NCBI RefSeq assembly: GCF_021462505.1
Contig: NZ_JAKEDV010000010.1
Coordinates: 23,225 to 87,224 of the forward strand
DNA length: 64,000 nt
Source of the DNA: Thermus brockianus
Lineage (GTDB): Bacteria > Deinococcota > Deinococci > Deinococcales > Thermaceae
Reading direction: 5' to 3'
In this document: piece by piece, positions 31,402 through 38,244 of the stretch
Numbering within the stretch: position 1 is the stretch's first letter
Layout of the letters: every line of letters starts with the position of its first letter
The notes under the pieces: generated by a model
What the model was told of the DNA's origin: nothing
Databases searched by the model: none
Seen by the model: the letters and a program-made list of their open reading frames with translations, nothing else
Program-made: the position numbers and the translations under genes

Positions 31402-32045
31402 CCCTTGAGCAGGGCCCGAAGCTCCCCGTAGAGGCGCTTGGTTTCCTCGGGGGTCTTGCCGTAGCCCCCGTATTTGGTGACGATCTTGGCTGCCTCCTTC
31501 CCCAAGCCCTTCTCCTTTAGGCGCTCCAGGAGCTGGTCAATGAGGCGGTAAGCCTCGGGTTTTTCCTCTTCCTCGGGTTCGCCCGTTTCCGCCTCCAGGG
31601 GTTCGGGAAGCTTGGGCGGGGTGAAGCGGCCCTTTTCCGGGTCATAGTCCACCCACTGCTTCTCCAGGCGGTACAGGTAGCGCCCCACGCCGAACTTCAC
31701 CGCTGCCCGCTTGAGGGCGTCGGAGAAGGCGGCCTTGAGGGAGTCGCCCTCGCCCACGTCCTCCTTGGTGACCCCGAGGACCGTGAGGCGGCACTTCACC
31801 TCGCAAAGCCGCTCCCGGCGCTCGCCCCGCTCGTCCCGGACCACCCTTTCTTGGTCGGCGAGGACCTCGTAGCTGTCGTGCCACCCCTCGGGCCCCACCA
31901 CCCGGTCCAGGCGGTCCAAGACGGTGCGGGCGTCCACGTAGGGGACCACCAAGGCCCGCCTCCGGTCCTTGGAGAGGGCTTCTATGCGCCACTGCACCTC
32001 GGAGGGGGGAAAGGGTTCCGCCAGTTTACGCCAAACTTCGTCCAC
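31398..32045 (-). CDS. ddrA: DdrA/Rad52-like single-strand annealing family protein
   Basis: This 215-residue protein resembles the Rad52/Rad22 family and Deinococcus DdrA, which binds single-stranded 3' ends and protects them during double-strand break repair. Supporting features are ALVVPYVDARTVLDRLD, the EGWHDSYEV segment, AFSDALKRAAVKFGVGRYLY (a strong family match) and an acidic linker before a C-terminal helical tail (YGGYGKTPEETKRLY). The start is GTG 32045 with TACACT six bases upstream, suggesting leaderless expression. The gene symbol rests on similarity only. Confidence 0.75.
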
Positions 32046-32051
32046 CTTTTA

Positions 32052-32057
32052 AGTGTA
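32052..32057 (-). promoter_or_regulatory. -10 box of the ddrA-like operon
   Basis: TACACT on the minus strand ends 6 bases before GTG 32045. Confidence 0.55.
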
Positions 32058-32095
32058 CTTTAGGTGGCTCTCACGGACGAGGGGCGGGGTGGGGG

Positions 32096-32101
32096 TATCC
32101 T
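32096..32101 (+). promoter_or_regulatory. -10 box of the 32108 secreted-protein gene
   Basis: TATCCT ends 6 bases before the ATG at 32108, a leaderless layout. Confidence 0.5.
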
Positions 32102-32107
32102 TGGGGT

Positions 32108-32446
32108 ATGCGGAGATGGTTGGCCCTTTCCCTCCTGTTGGTTCCGGCGGTGGCCCTCGAGGTGCGCATCACCGCCAACCTCACCCTGGACCTCTTTCCC
32201 CAGGCGGTGGTGGTGGAGCGGGTGGTGGAGCCCCAGGGGATTCTGGTGGTGTACAACGCTTCCCGGGCGGAAGCGGTCTTCCGCTACCACGACGAGGACC
32301 TGCGCCGCCGGGGCTGGGTGCGCACCAAGTACGAGGTGAAGAAAAACGAGTGGAAGGCGGAGTACCGCAAAGGCAAGGCCAAGGCCACCCTTTCCGTCAA
32401 GGACAAGAAGGGCCGGGTGGAGGTGCGCCTCAAGGAAGGGGACTAG
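32108..32446 (+). CDS. Secreted hypothetical protein, 112 residues
   Basis: The N-terminus MRRWLALSLLLVPAVALEV is a clear Sec signal peptide with likely cleavage after VALE or the preceding Ala. The mature part begins beta-rich (RITANLTLDLFPQAVVVERV) and ends in a very basic tail with many Lys and Arg (KYEVKKNEWKAEYRKGKAKA). I do not recognise a family. The basic tail suggests contact with the acidic cell wall or nucleic acid, which is speculation. A tRNA gene follows within 40 bases. Confidence 0.7.
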   Translation: MRRWLALSLLLVPAVALEVRITANLTLDLFPQAVVVERVVEPQGILVVYNASRAEAVFRYHDEDLRRRGWVRTKYEVKKNEWKAEYRKGKAKATLSVKDKKGRVEVRLKEGD

Positions 32447-32472
32447 ACAAGCATCCTGGCCCCCGCTACCAT
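32444..32472 (+). promoter_or_regulatory. Promoter of tRNA-Ala
   Basis: TAGACA (32444-32449, containing the stop codon of the preceding gene) and TACCAT (32467-32472) are separated by 17 bases, giving a transcription start a few bases before the tRNA. Confidence 0.6.
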
Positions 32473-32483
32473 ATAGGGCGCAT

Positions 32484-32559
32484 GGGGCCGTGGCGCAGCT
32501 GGGAGCGCGCCTGAATCGCACTCAGGAGGTCACGGGTTCGAGTCCCGTCGGCTCCACCA
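32484..32559 (+). tRNA. tRNA-Ala, anticodon CGC
   Basis: The 76 bases fold into a complete cloverleaf with encoded CCA. The acceptor stem GGGGCCG/CGGCTCC includes the G3-U70 pair that identifies alanine tRNAs. The anticodon stem CCTGA/TCAGG encloses the loop ATCGCAC, so the anticodon is CGC, reading GCG. The T loop is TTCGAGT. A 10-bp terminator hairpin follows. Confidence 0.97.
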
Positions 32560-32572
32560 TCGGCTGAGTCCA

Positions 32573-32596
32573 AACCCCCGGGAAGCCCCGGGGGTT
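32573..32596. terminator. Terminator after tRNA-Ala
   Basis: AACCCCCGGG pairs with CCCGGGGGTT (10 bp, 4-base loop). A T-poor tail follows on the plus strand. Because the gene on the other strand ends at 32608, the hairpin could stop transcription from both sides. Confidence 0.75.
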
Positions 32597-32607
32597 GGCC
32601 TTTCGGT

Positions 32608-34509
32608 TTAGGGATTGGGCTCCGAGGAGCCGAGAAGCCAGTTCACAAAGGCATTCACCACGTCGTTCTCTGCCAGGAGTTCGGGATTTTCCACCACCGC
32701 CTCAAAGAAGGCCCGCACCCCCGCAAGCCCGGGGTCTCGGAGCGCTTCCTGGACGCTTTTCCCCGCATAGGGGCCCGCCTTCAGGGGGGTGGTGAGGCGG
32801 CTTCCGGTGGCCAGGGGAGCGGCTTCCCTGAGGGCCTCGAGGGTCCTTTCCAAGAGAAGCTCCTCCCCCTTTTCCCCCAGGGCCTCCTTGGGGCTCAGGA
32901 GGGGTTGGCCCGAGAGGTCCCGCACCTCCAGGCCCAGGGCGTAGAGCCTGCGGGCGAGGCTCGGCGGACCCACCTCCAGGGGGAGGAGGGCGGCGGCCTC
33001 CCCGTAGCGGACCTCCAGGGTGTACCGCCCGGGCTCGGGCGGGGTTACGGCGGGGGCCACCTCCACCAGGGCGGTGGTAAGGGGAGGGAAGCCCAGGTCC
33101 TTCTTTTCCCCTTGGAGGAGCGCGCCTTCCCGGTAGAGGCGGGTTTCCAGGCCCTCCCGCTGGAGGTAGGGGCTACCCGTGAGGCGCACCTCGGGGAAGA
33201 CCGCCTCCCCGGCACGGAAGGGCCGGGCGTCCACGTCCCCCGGGATGAGGGTGAGCTTGAGGACCTGTAGGCCCACCCCGCTTTTCTGAAGCCGGGCGAG
33301 GGCCCGCTTGGCCGAGGGGACGAGGGGGTGCTTGGGGTGCTGGGCGAGGAAGGCCTGGTAGAGGGGCTTGGCGTCCAGCCCCACCCGCTCCGCCAGGTAG
33401 GCGCGGAAGTAGAGGGCGAGGGGTTCCTGGCGCTCCTCTAGGTCCTTTAGGGCCTCGAGGAAGTCCTCCCCCTCGTCCAGCCTGAGGGCCCGGTCATAGG
33501 CGGCCTTGGCCCCCAGGAAGTCCCCGTGGATGGCCCGGAAGAGCCCCAGGTTGTAGTAGGCGGTGGCGTTGGGGTTAAGCCCATTGGCCCTTTCCGAGGC
33601 CAGGATGGCCCGGGGGAGGTCCCCCGTGAGGTAATAGGCCCAGCCCAGGTTGGTCCAGTAAAGCCAGTAGTCCGGCCTAAGCTTTAGAGCCCGGAGGAGG
33701 GCATCCCGGGCCTCTTCCCCCTTGCCCTCGGCGAAGGCGGCGAAGCTCACCTCCTCCCAGGCCAAGGGGAGCTCGGGAAAGGCCTGGGCGAGGTTTCTTG
33801 CGCTTTCCTTCCAGCGTTCGTCCTCCAGGGCCCGGTAGAGGAGGTGGGCGGCGGTCCTTTCCAGGATGTCCCCCTTCGCCAGCGCCTCGGCCCGCTTTAG
33901 GGCCTCTTCCCGCTTGCCCTCGGCCAGGAGGCGGAAGGCCTCGTAGGCGGGGGGAAGCGTGCCCTGCCAGAGGAGGAGAAGCCGCTTGGGCAAAACCCCC
34001 TCCAAAAGCCCCGCCCCCCGGCCTGCCTTGAGGTCCAGGGCGGACTGGTGCAAGGGGTCAGGGTCCTCGCCTTCCGCCAGGGCCCTCAGGCGCTCTTCCG
34101 GGAGGGAAGGCGGGGGCAGGGGGGCGTACCAGGGGGCGAGGCCCTGGCCCTGGAGCCAGAGCCAGGCGAGTTCGGCGCTTGGGAAAAGCCCCTCCTTGGC
34201 CCCGGCAGGGGTGGCGAGGATGAGCCTCAGGCCCCTTTCCTCTTCCCGGCCGAGGAGCACCCACTCGGCCCCCGTGGCCGAGAGGGCGAGCCGGGCCCCA
34301 GCCCGGGTGTAAAGCCCCCCCGCAAGCTCATAGCTTGCCCGCCAGGGGAGGTCGGGGAGGAGGAGGGCGAGGAGGGTGGGGGGAGGCGCGTTCAGGCCCT
34401 GGGCGAAGGCCTGGGCCAGGGCGTAGCCCCTGGGCCCCTCAAAGGGGAGGACGAGGCCTTGGGCCAGGGCGAGCCCGAAAAGGAACCAAAGCGCAAGAAG
34501 CCGCCGCAT
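32608..34509 (-). CDS. Exported TPR-repeat protein, 633 residues
   Basis: The N-terminus MRRLLALWFLFGLALAQG is a signal peptide with an AQ cleavage site. Tetratricopeptide units occupy about residues 190-410, for example WTNLGWAYYLTGDLPRAILA and AYYNLGLFRAIHGDFLGAKA. After residue 420 the protein turns beta-rich (VLKLTLIPGDVDARPF), and the last 100 residues are helical. An envelope scaffold is likely; the partner is unknown. The ATG at 34509 has TAGAAT six bases upstream, partly formed by the stop codon of the preceding glycosyltransferase gene. Confidence 0.8.
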   Translation of the reverse strand: MRRLLALWFLFGLALAQGLVLPFEGPRGYALAQAFAQGLNAPPPTLLALLLPDLPWRASYELAGGLYTRAGARLALSATGAEWVLLGREEERGLRLILATPAGAKEGLFPSAELAWLWLQGQGLAPWYAPLPPPSLPEERLRALAEGEDPDPLHQSALDLKAGRGAGLLEGVLPKRLLLLWQGTLPPAYEAFRLLAEGKREEALKRAEALAKGDILERTAAHLLYRALEDERWKESARNLAQAFPELPLAWEEVSFAAFAEGKGEEARDALLRALKLRPDYWLYWTNLGWAYYLTGDLPRAILASERANGLNPNATAYYNLGLFRAIHGDFLGAKAAYDRALRLDEGEDFLEALKDLEERQEPLALYFRAYLAERVGLDAKPLYQAFLAQHPKHPLVPSAKRALARLQKSGVGLQVLKLTLIPGDVDARPFRAGEAVFPEVRLTGSPYLQREGLETRLYREGALLQGEKKDLGFPPLTTALVEVAPAVTPPEPGRYTLEVRYGEAAALLPLEVGPPSLARRLYALGLEVRDLSGQPLLSPKEALGEKGEELLLERTLEALREAAPLATGSRLTTPLKAGPYAGKSVQEALRDPGLAGVRAFFEAVVENPELLAENDVVNAFVNWLLGSSEPNP

Positions 34510-34515
34510 GGAAGC

Positions 34516-34521
34516 ATTCTA
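34516..34521 (-). promoter_or_regulatory. -10 box of the exported TPR gene
   Basis: TAGAAT on the minus strand ends 6 bases before ATG 34509; its TAG is the stop codon of the upstream glycosyltransferase gene. Confidence 0.6.
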
Positions 34522-35223
34522 GCGCCCTTCCTTGAGAACAAGGTAAGCGAAGCGGAGAAGCCTCGGGGCCCGCCGCCAGCGCTTGGGGTCCAGGCCCACC
34601 CTTAAAAGCCACTCCAGGCCCAGGCGTTGCGCCCAAAGGGGGGGGCGCTTGGCCTCCCCCGCCAGGACGTCCAGGGTCCCCCCCACCCCCATGGCCACCC
34701 GGGCCCCCAGGTGGGCCTTGTGCCGGTGGATGAAGGCCTCCTGCCTTTCCCCCATGCCCACGAGGAGGAGGTCGGGGGCTACTCGTTGGATTTCCTCCAC
34801 CACCTGGGCTTCCTCCCGGAAATAGCCGTGGTGGAAGCCCACCACCTTGGCCCCAAGCCGCTCGGCCTCCCTCGCCGCCCTTTCCGCCACCCCGGGCCTG
34901 CCCCCGAGTAGGTAGGCCCTAAGCCCCGGGAAGCGGCGGAAGAGGGCCAAGGTCAGGTCCACCCCCGTGACCCGCTCGGGGAGGCGCACCCCATGAAGCC
35001 GCCTGACTGCCCAGAGGATGCCCACCCCATCGGGGGTGATGAGGTCGGCCTCGAGGACCGCCCGCCTTAGCGCCTTGTCCTCCCTCGCCCGGACGGCGAT
35101 CTCGGGGTTTAGGGTCACCACCTGGTGGGTTTTGGCCTCCTCCAGGAAGCCCCCGATGCGCCTTAGGGCCTCCTCCATGTCCACGGGGTCCAGGGGGAGG
35201 CCGAGGAGGGTTAGCCGCTCCAT
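34519..35223 (-). CDS. WecG/TagA/CpsF-family glycosyltransferase
   Basis: This 234-residue protein has the family hallmarks: HQVVTLNPEIAVRAREDKAL, ADLITPDGVGILWAVRRLHG with the catalytic Asp region, RVTGVDL and YLLGGRPGVAERAA. The family transfers N-acetylmannosamine-type sugars onto lipid-linked intermediates in wall teichoic acid, enterobacterial common antigen or capsule synthesis. GVGGTLDVLAGEAKRPPLW near the C-terminus is also typical. The actual glycan in Thermus is unknown. It overlaps the ComB-like gene by 13 bases. Confidence 0.9.
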   Translation of the reverse strand: MERLTLLGLPLDPVDMEEALRRIGGFLEEAKTHQVVTLNPEIAVRAREDKALRRAVLEADLITPDGVGILWAVRRLHGVRLPERVTGVDLTLALFRRFPGLRAYLLGGRPGVAERAAREAERLGAKVVGFHHGYFREEAQVVEEIQRVAPDLLLVGMGERQEAFIHRHKAHLGARVAMGVGGTLDVLAGEAKRPPLWAQRLGLEWLLRVGLDPKRWRRAPRLLRFAYLVLKEGR

Positions 35224-35924
35224 GCCCCGTACCTCTGGGCGTAGCGGTCTTGGCTTAGGCCGTAGGTTTCCTTGGGGAAAAAGCGGACCTCGGTGAGCCT
35301 CGGCACCACTGGGTCCACCCCAATGAGGCTGGCCCAGGCCAGCTCCTCCGTGCGCCCCTCCTTGTGGAGGGCCTGGCCTTCCGGGCTTTGGAAAAGGGCC
35401 TCCTGAGGGTCGGGGAAGGCCCTGAGGAGGGCCGTGGCGAGGCTTTGGGCCTCGGGGAGGACGCGCTTTTGCAAGAACCCCAGGGCCACCACCGCCGAGA
35501 GGAGGGGCTCGGGGGCCCCGGAGGGGCGGAGGGTGGGGGTTTTTAGGGTTCGGGCGAGGTCCACCACCGCCTTGGCGTTGCGGAGGCTTGCCAGGTACAC
35601 CTCTTTTTCCTCGGGGAGCACGCTCCCGTTGAGGAGGGGAGCCACCAGGATGGCCTCCTTGCCCTTCACCTCCGTCCTTTCCAGGTCCAAAAGGGAAAGC
35701 CGCCCGTGGAACCCTTCGGGGGGAAAGCCCTCCACCTCGCCCAAGAGGAGGGTGTCCTTGCCCAAGCTTTCCGCCAGGAAGCGGGCCACCTTGGGCCCCG
35801 GGGCCACCCAGACCCCTTTCGCCCCCAGGGCCAGGAGGCGGGTGAGGACGCTACCCGCAGGCAGGACCTCCGCCAGGATTAGGGGGCCAGGGGCCGGCCT
35901 CAGGCACAGGTCAACCCGGCACAC
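35211..35924 (-). CDS. ComB-like phosphatase family protein
   Basis: This 237-residue protein looks like a member of the 2-phosphosulfolactate phosphatase (ComB) family: N-terminal VDLCLRP, LGAKGVWVAPG, LLLGEVEGFPPEGF, the APLLNGSV segment (NGT in most ComB) and RNAKAVVDLAR. ComB acts in coenzyme M and sulfolactate synthesis in archaea and some bacteria. No sulfolactate genes are nearby, so the substrate may differ. GTG 35924 has TATCAT six bases upstream. Confidence 0.6.
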   Translation of the reverse strand: MCRVDLCLRPAPGPLILAEVLPAGSVLTRLLALGAKGVWVAPGPKVARFLAESLGKDTLLLGEVEGFPPEGFHGRLSLLDLERTEVKGKEAILVAPLLNGSVLPEEKEVYLASLRNAKAVVDLARTLKTPTLRPSGAPEPLLSAVVALGFLQKRVLPEAQSLATALLRAFPDPQEALFQSPEGQALHKEGRTEELAWASLIGVDPVVPRLTEVRFFPKETYGLSQDRYAQRYGAWSG

Positions 35925-35930
35925 CCCGCC

Positions 35931-35945
35931 ATGATACCCTAGCCT
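35931..35945. promoter_or_regulatory. Divergent -10 boxes for the ComB-like gene and thiL
   Basis: On the minus strand TATCAT (35936-35931) ends 6 bases before GTG 35924. On the plus strand TAGCCT (35940-35945) ends 6 bases before ATG 35952. The whole gap is 27 bases, and three bases lie between the boxes. Confidence 0.65.
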
Positions 35946-35951
35946 GGGTTT

Positions 35952-36890
35952 ATGCGGCTTAAAGACTTGGGCGAAAGGGCCCTTCTAAAGAAGCTCGCCC
36001 CTTTGGGCTATCCCCAAGGGGCTCCCCTGCCCCCGGGGGACGACGCCGGGGGGGTGTGGGTGGGGGAAAAGGCCCTCCTCCTCAAGGTGGATGGCTTCCG
36101 CTACCAGGAGGTGGCCCTAAGGGGCATGGGGCCCTTTGAGGTGGGCTTCCGGGGGGTGGCGGCCACCGCTTCGGACCTCCTTTCCAAGATGGGCCGGCCC
36201 TTGGGGTTTGCCCTGGGGCTTTTCCTTCCCCCGGAGGCGGAGGAAACGCTGGCCTTTGGCCTGGTGCAGGGGGCGGCGGAGGCGGCAAGCCGGCTTGGGG
36301 CGCCCCTTCTGGGCGGGGACACCAACGCCGGGGAGGCGGCCTTGGTGGTGGCGGGGTTTGCCGAGGCGAGAAGCCCCCTTCCCCGCCGGGCCCTGCCGGG
36401 GGATTTCCTTTACCTCGCCGGGGACCGCTGGGGACGGCTTGGGGCGGCCATCTTCGCCCACTACCAGGGACTAGACCTCACCCCCTTTCCCGCCATCCGG
36501 GAGGCCGCCCACTACCCCTTGCCCCGGCTCGGCCTCTTGGCCTTGGAGGGGCTTCTCCGGGGGAGCCTGGACTCCTCCGACGGCCTGGCGGAAACCCTTT
36601 GGCAGCTTTCCGAACTCGGGGTGCGGGTGGAGCTAGAAGCCCTTCCCCTCTACCCCGATGTCTTGGCCTTTGCCGGAAGCGAGGAAAGGGCCTTGGCTTT
36701 CGTGCTCTTTGGGGGGGAGGAGTTTGAGGCGGTCCTGGTGGTGCCCCCGGAGAAGGGGGAGTTGGTGGAGGCGAAGGCGAGGGAGGTGGGGCTTCCCCTT
36801 TTTAGGGCCGGGCGCCTCGCCGAGGGGGAGGGGGTCTATTTCCGGGGGCAGGCCGTGCCCCGGAGGGGGTACGACCACTTCCGCCCCTAA
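35952..36890 (+). CDS. thiL: Thiamine-monophosphate kinase ThiL-like protein
   Basis: ThiL phosphorylates thiamine monophosphate to the active cofactor thiamine diphosphate. The 312-residue protein has the AIR-synthase-related motifs: PPGDDAGG near the N-terminus, AATASDLLSKMGRP, LLGGDTNAG, SLDSSDGLAETL, FGGEEFEAVLV and the C-terminal GYDHF. These are the metal, ATP and substrate sites of ThiL. No other thiamine genes are in the window. Expression is probably leaderless. Confidence 0.88.
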   Translation: MRLKDLGERALLKKLAPLGYPQGAPLPPGDDAGGVWVGEKALLLKVDGFRYQEVALRGMGPFEVGFRGVAATASDLLSKMGRPLGFALGLFLPPEAEETLAFGLVQGAAEAASRLGAPLLGGDTNAGEAALVVAGFAEARSPLPRRALPGDFLYLAGDRWGRLGAAIFAHYQGLDLTPFPAIREAAHYPLPRLGLLALEGLLRGSLDSSDGLAETLWQLSELGVRVELEALPLYPDVLAFAGSEERALAFVLFGGEEFEAVLVVPPEKGELVEAKAREVGLPLFRAGRLAEGEGVYFRGQAVPRRGYDHFRP

Positions 36891-36910
36891 TTGCGCCCTT
36901 GTTCACAAAC

Positions 36911-36934
36911 GTACCGAAGGGCCTCCGGTACCAT
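36911..36934 (+). promoter_or_regulatory. Dyad and -10 candidate upstream of nox
   Basis: GTACCG (36911-36916) and CGGTAC (36926-36931) form an inverted repeat with a 9-base spacer. Its right half overlaps TACCAT (36929-36934), which ends 9 bases before ATG 36944. A repressor bound there would cover the promoter; this is inference. Confidence 0.45.
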
Positions 36935-36943
36935 CCCCGGGGT

Positions 36944-37561
36944 ATGGAGGCCACGCTACCCGTTCTGGACGCCAAGACCGCTGCTCTAAGGCGCCGCTCC
37001 GTTCGCCGCTACAGGCCGGACCCCGTGCCCGAGGGGCTTCTTAAGGAAATCCTCGAGGCGGCCCTCCGGGCCCCCTCCGCTTGGAACCTGCAGCCTTGGC
37101 GCCTCCTGGTGGTGCGGGATGCCGCCACCAAGAAGGCCCTTAGGGAGGCGGCCTTCGGCCAGGCCCAGGTGGAGGAGGCCCCCGTGGTCCTGGTCCTCTA
37201 TGCCGACCTCGAGGACGCCCTGGCCCGCCTGGACGAGGCCATCCACCCGGGGGTCCAAGGGGAAAGGCGGGAGGCGCAGAAGCGGGCCATCCAAAGCGCC
37301 TTTGCGGGGATGGATCCCAAGGAGCGGGCGGCTTGGGCGGCGGGGCAAAGCTACATCCTTTTGGGGTACCTGCTCCTCCTCCTCGAGGCCCATGGGCTTG
37401 GGAGCGTGCCCATGCTGGGCTTTGACCCGGAAAGGGTGAAGACCCTCCTGGGCCTTCCCGCCCACGTGGCCATCCCCGCCCTGGTCCCCTTGGGCTATCC
37501 CGCCGAGGAGGGCTACCCTTCCCACCGCCTGCCCTTGGAGCGGGTGGTGGCCTGGCGCTAG
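36944..37561 (+). CDS. nox: NADH oxidase, nitroreductase-like FMN enzyme
   Basis: This 205-residue protein matches remembered T. thermophilus NADH oxidase (Nox), a dimeric nitroreductase-family flavoenzyme that oxidises NADH or NADPH, producing hydrogen peroxide. FMN-contacting segments are RRSVRRYRPDPVP, APSAWNLQPWRLLVV, and GLGSVPMLGFDPERV; the C-terminus is HRLPLERVVAWR. The frame is open from 36899, but MEATLPVLDAKTAALRRRS is the known start, at 36944. The stop shares a CTAG with the dead MNT gene. Confidence 0.95.
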   Translation: MEATLPVLDAKTAALRRRSVRRYRPDPVPEGLLKEILEAALRAPSAWNLQPWRLLVVRDAATKKALREAAFGQAQVEEAPVVLVLYADLEDALARLDEAIHPGVQGERREAQKRAIQSAFAGMDPKERAAWAAGQSYILLGYLLLLLEAHGLGSVPMLGFDPERVKTLLGLPAHVAIPALVPLGYPAEEGYPSHRLPLERVVAWR

Positions 37562-37918
37562 GGGGGAGGGAGGAGCCAGCGGGTTTCCTTCCGGAGGGCT
37601 TGGGCGAAGCGGGGGCTTTGTTTTGGAAGGGCCTGCCACTCCGCCAGGGTGTAGACCAGGGCTTCCGTGGGGACGGGTAGCTCTTCCAGGGGCAGGGTGG
37701 CGGTCCTGCGGTAGGGGGGAAGGCCGCTTTCCTCCACCACCAAAACGAGGTCCAGGTCGTTCCTCACCCCGTAATCGCCCCCTGGCGTAGGAGCCGAAAT
37801 ACCCTAGGGCCAGGAGGCCTGGGATGGGGTGGCGGGCCATCCAGGCCCTGAGGGCCTCCTCCACCTCCTCCCTATTGGGCCATCTGGGCACGGACGAACG
37901 CCAGGACCGCACGGGCAT
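37558..37918 (-). pseudogene. MNT-type nucleotidyltransferase antitoxin, frameshifted
   Basis: The N-terminal frame reads ALGYFGSYARG and then leaves the conserved sequence, while the C-terminal frame (ORF start 37767) resumes at VRNDLDLVLVV. Removing one G from the five-G run (C run at 37778-37782 on the plus strand) restores GSYARGDYGVRNDLDL, an exact GSX10DXD active site of the minimal nucleotidyltransferase family. The upstream neighbour is a HEPN gene, so this was the antitoxin half of a HEPN-MNT pair. A homopolymer sequencing error cannot be excluded for this one lesion. The true start is uncertain. Confidence 0.8.
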
Positions 37919-38216
37919 GGTTTAGCGCCTCCTCGCTTTGTAGGGGGCCCTAGTGCTCCGCCGATGGGCCTTCGGGGAAGGCATCGGGGTAGCGGGTGGG
38001 AATGTAGAGGTTGTCCAGATACCGGAACCATTCCACCGGTTCTTCGGGAACCTTGATGGGAAGTTCCCGCAGAAGGCGGGCGATGAGGTGCCCCCAAGCC
38101 TCCTGGCCCAGGTGAAGGTGCAGGGCCTTGACGGCTTTTTTCGCAGACTGCTGGGCAGCGAAGCAGGCCCACTCGTGCCTTCCCGCCTGGAGAAGCCAGT
38201 CCTTGGCCCGGTTCAT
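37872..38216 (-). pseudogene. HEPN-domain toxin, interrupted by an in-frame stop
   Basis: The first 88 codons (start ATG 38216) encode a HEPN-like protein: WACFAAQQSAKKAVKALHLH, LGQEAWGHLIARLLRELP and YIPTRYPDAFPEG. A TAG at 37952-37950 ends it, but the same frame continues with QSEEALNHARAVLAFVRAQM, the expected HEPN C-terminus, until TAG at 37874-37872. The region between WLLQA and HEWACF is also about 13 residues shorter than I expect. Stop plus deletion plus the frameshift in the partner point to a decayed toxin-antitoxin locus. TAGACT lies 6 bases before the start. Confidence 0.8.
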
Positions 38217-38222
38217 GCCCCC

Positions 38223-38238
38223 AGTCTACCGCTATACT
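38223..38238. promoter_or_regulatory. Divergent -10 boxes for the HEPN gene and hisC
   Basis: TAGACT on the minus strand (38228-38223) ends 6 bases before ATG 38216, and TATACT on the plus strand (38233-38238) ends 6 bases before ATG 38245. The gap between the two genes is 28 bases. Confidence 0.65.
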
Positions 38239-38244
38239 CGGGGC

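Noticed and set aside
36986..37918. 310-codon minus-strand open frame opposite nox
   Set aside because: Only its first part (to about 37780) resembles a protein, the nucleotidyltransferase; after the frameshift it is the antisense shadow of nox.
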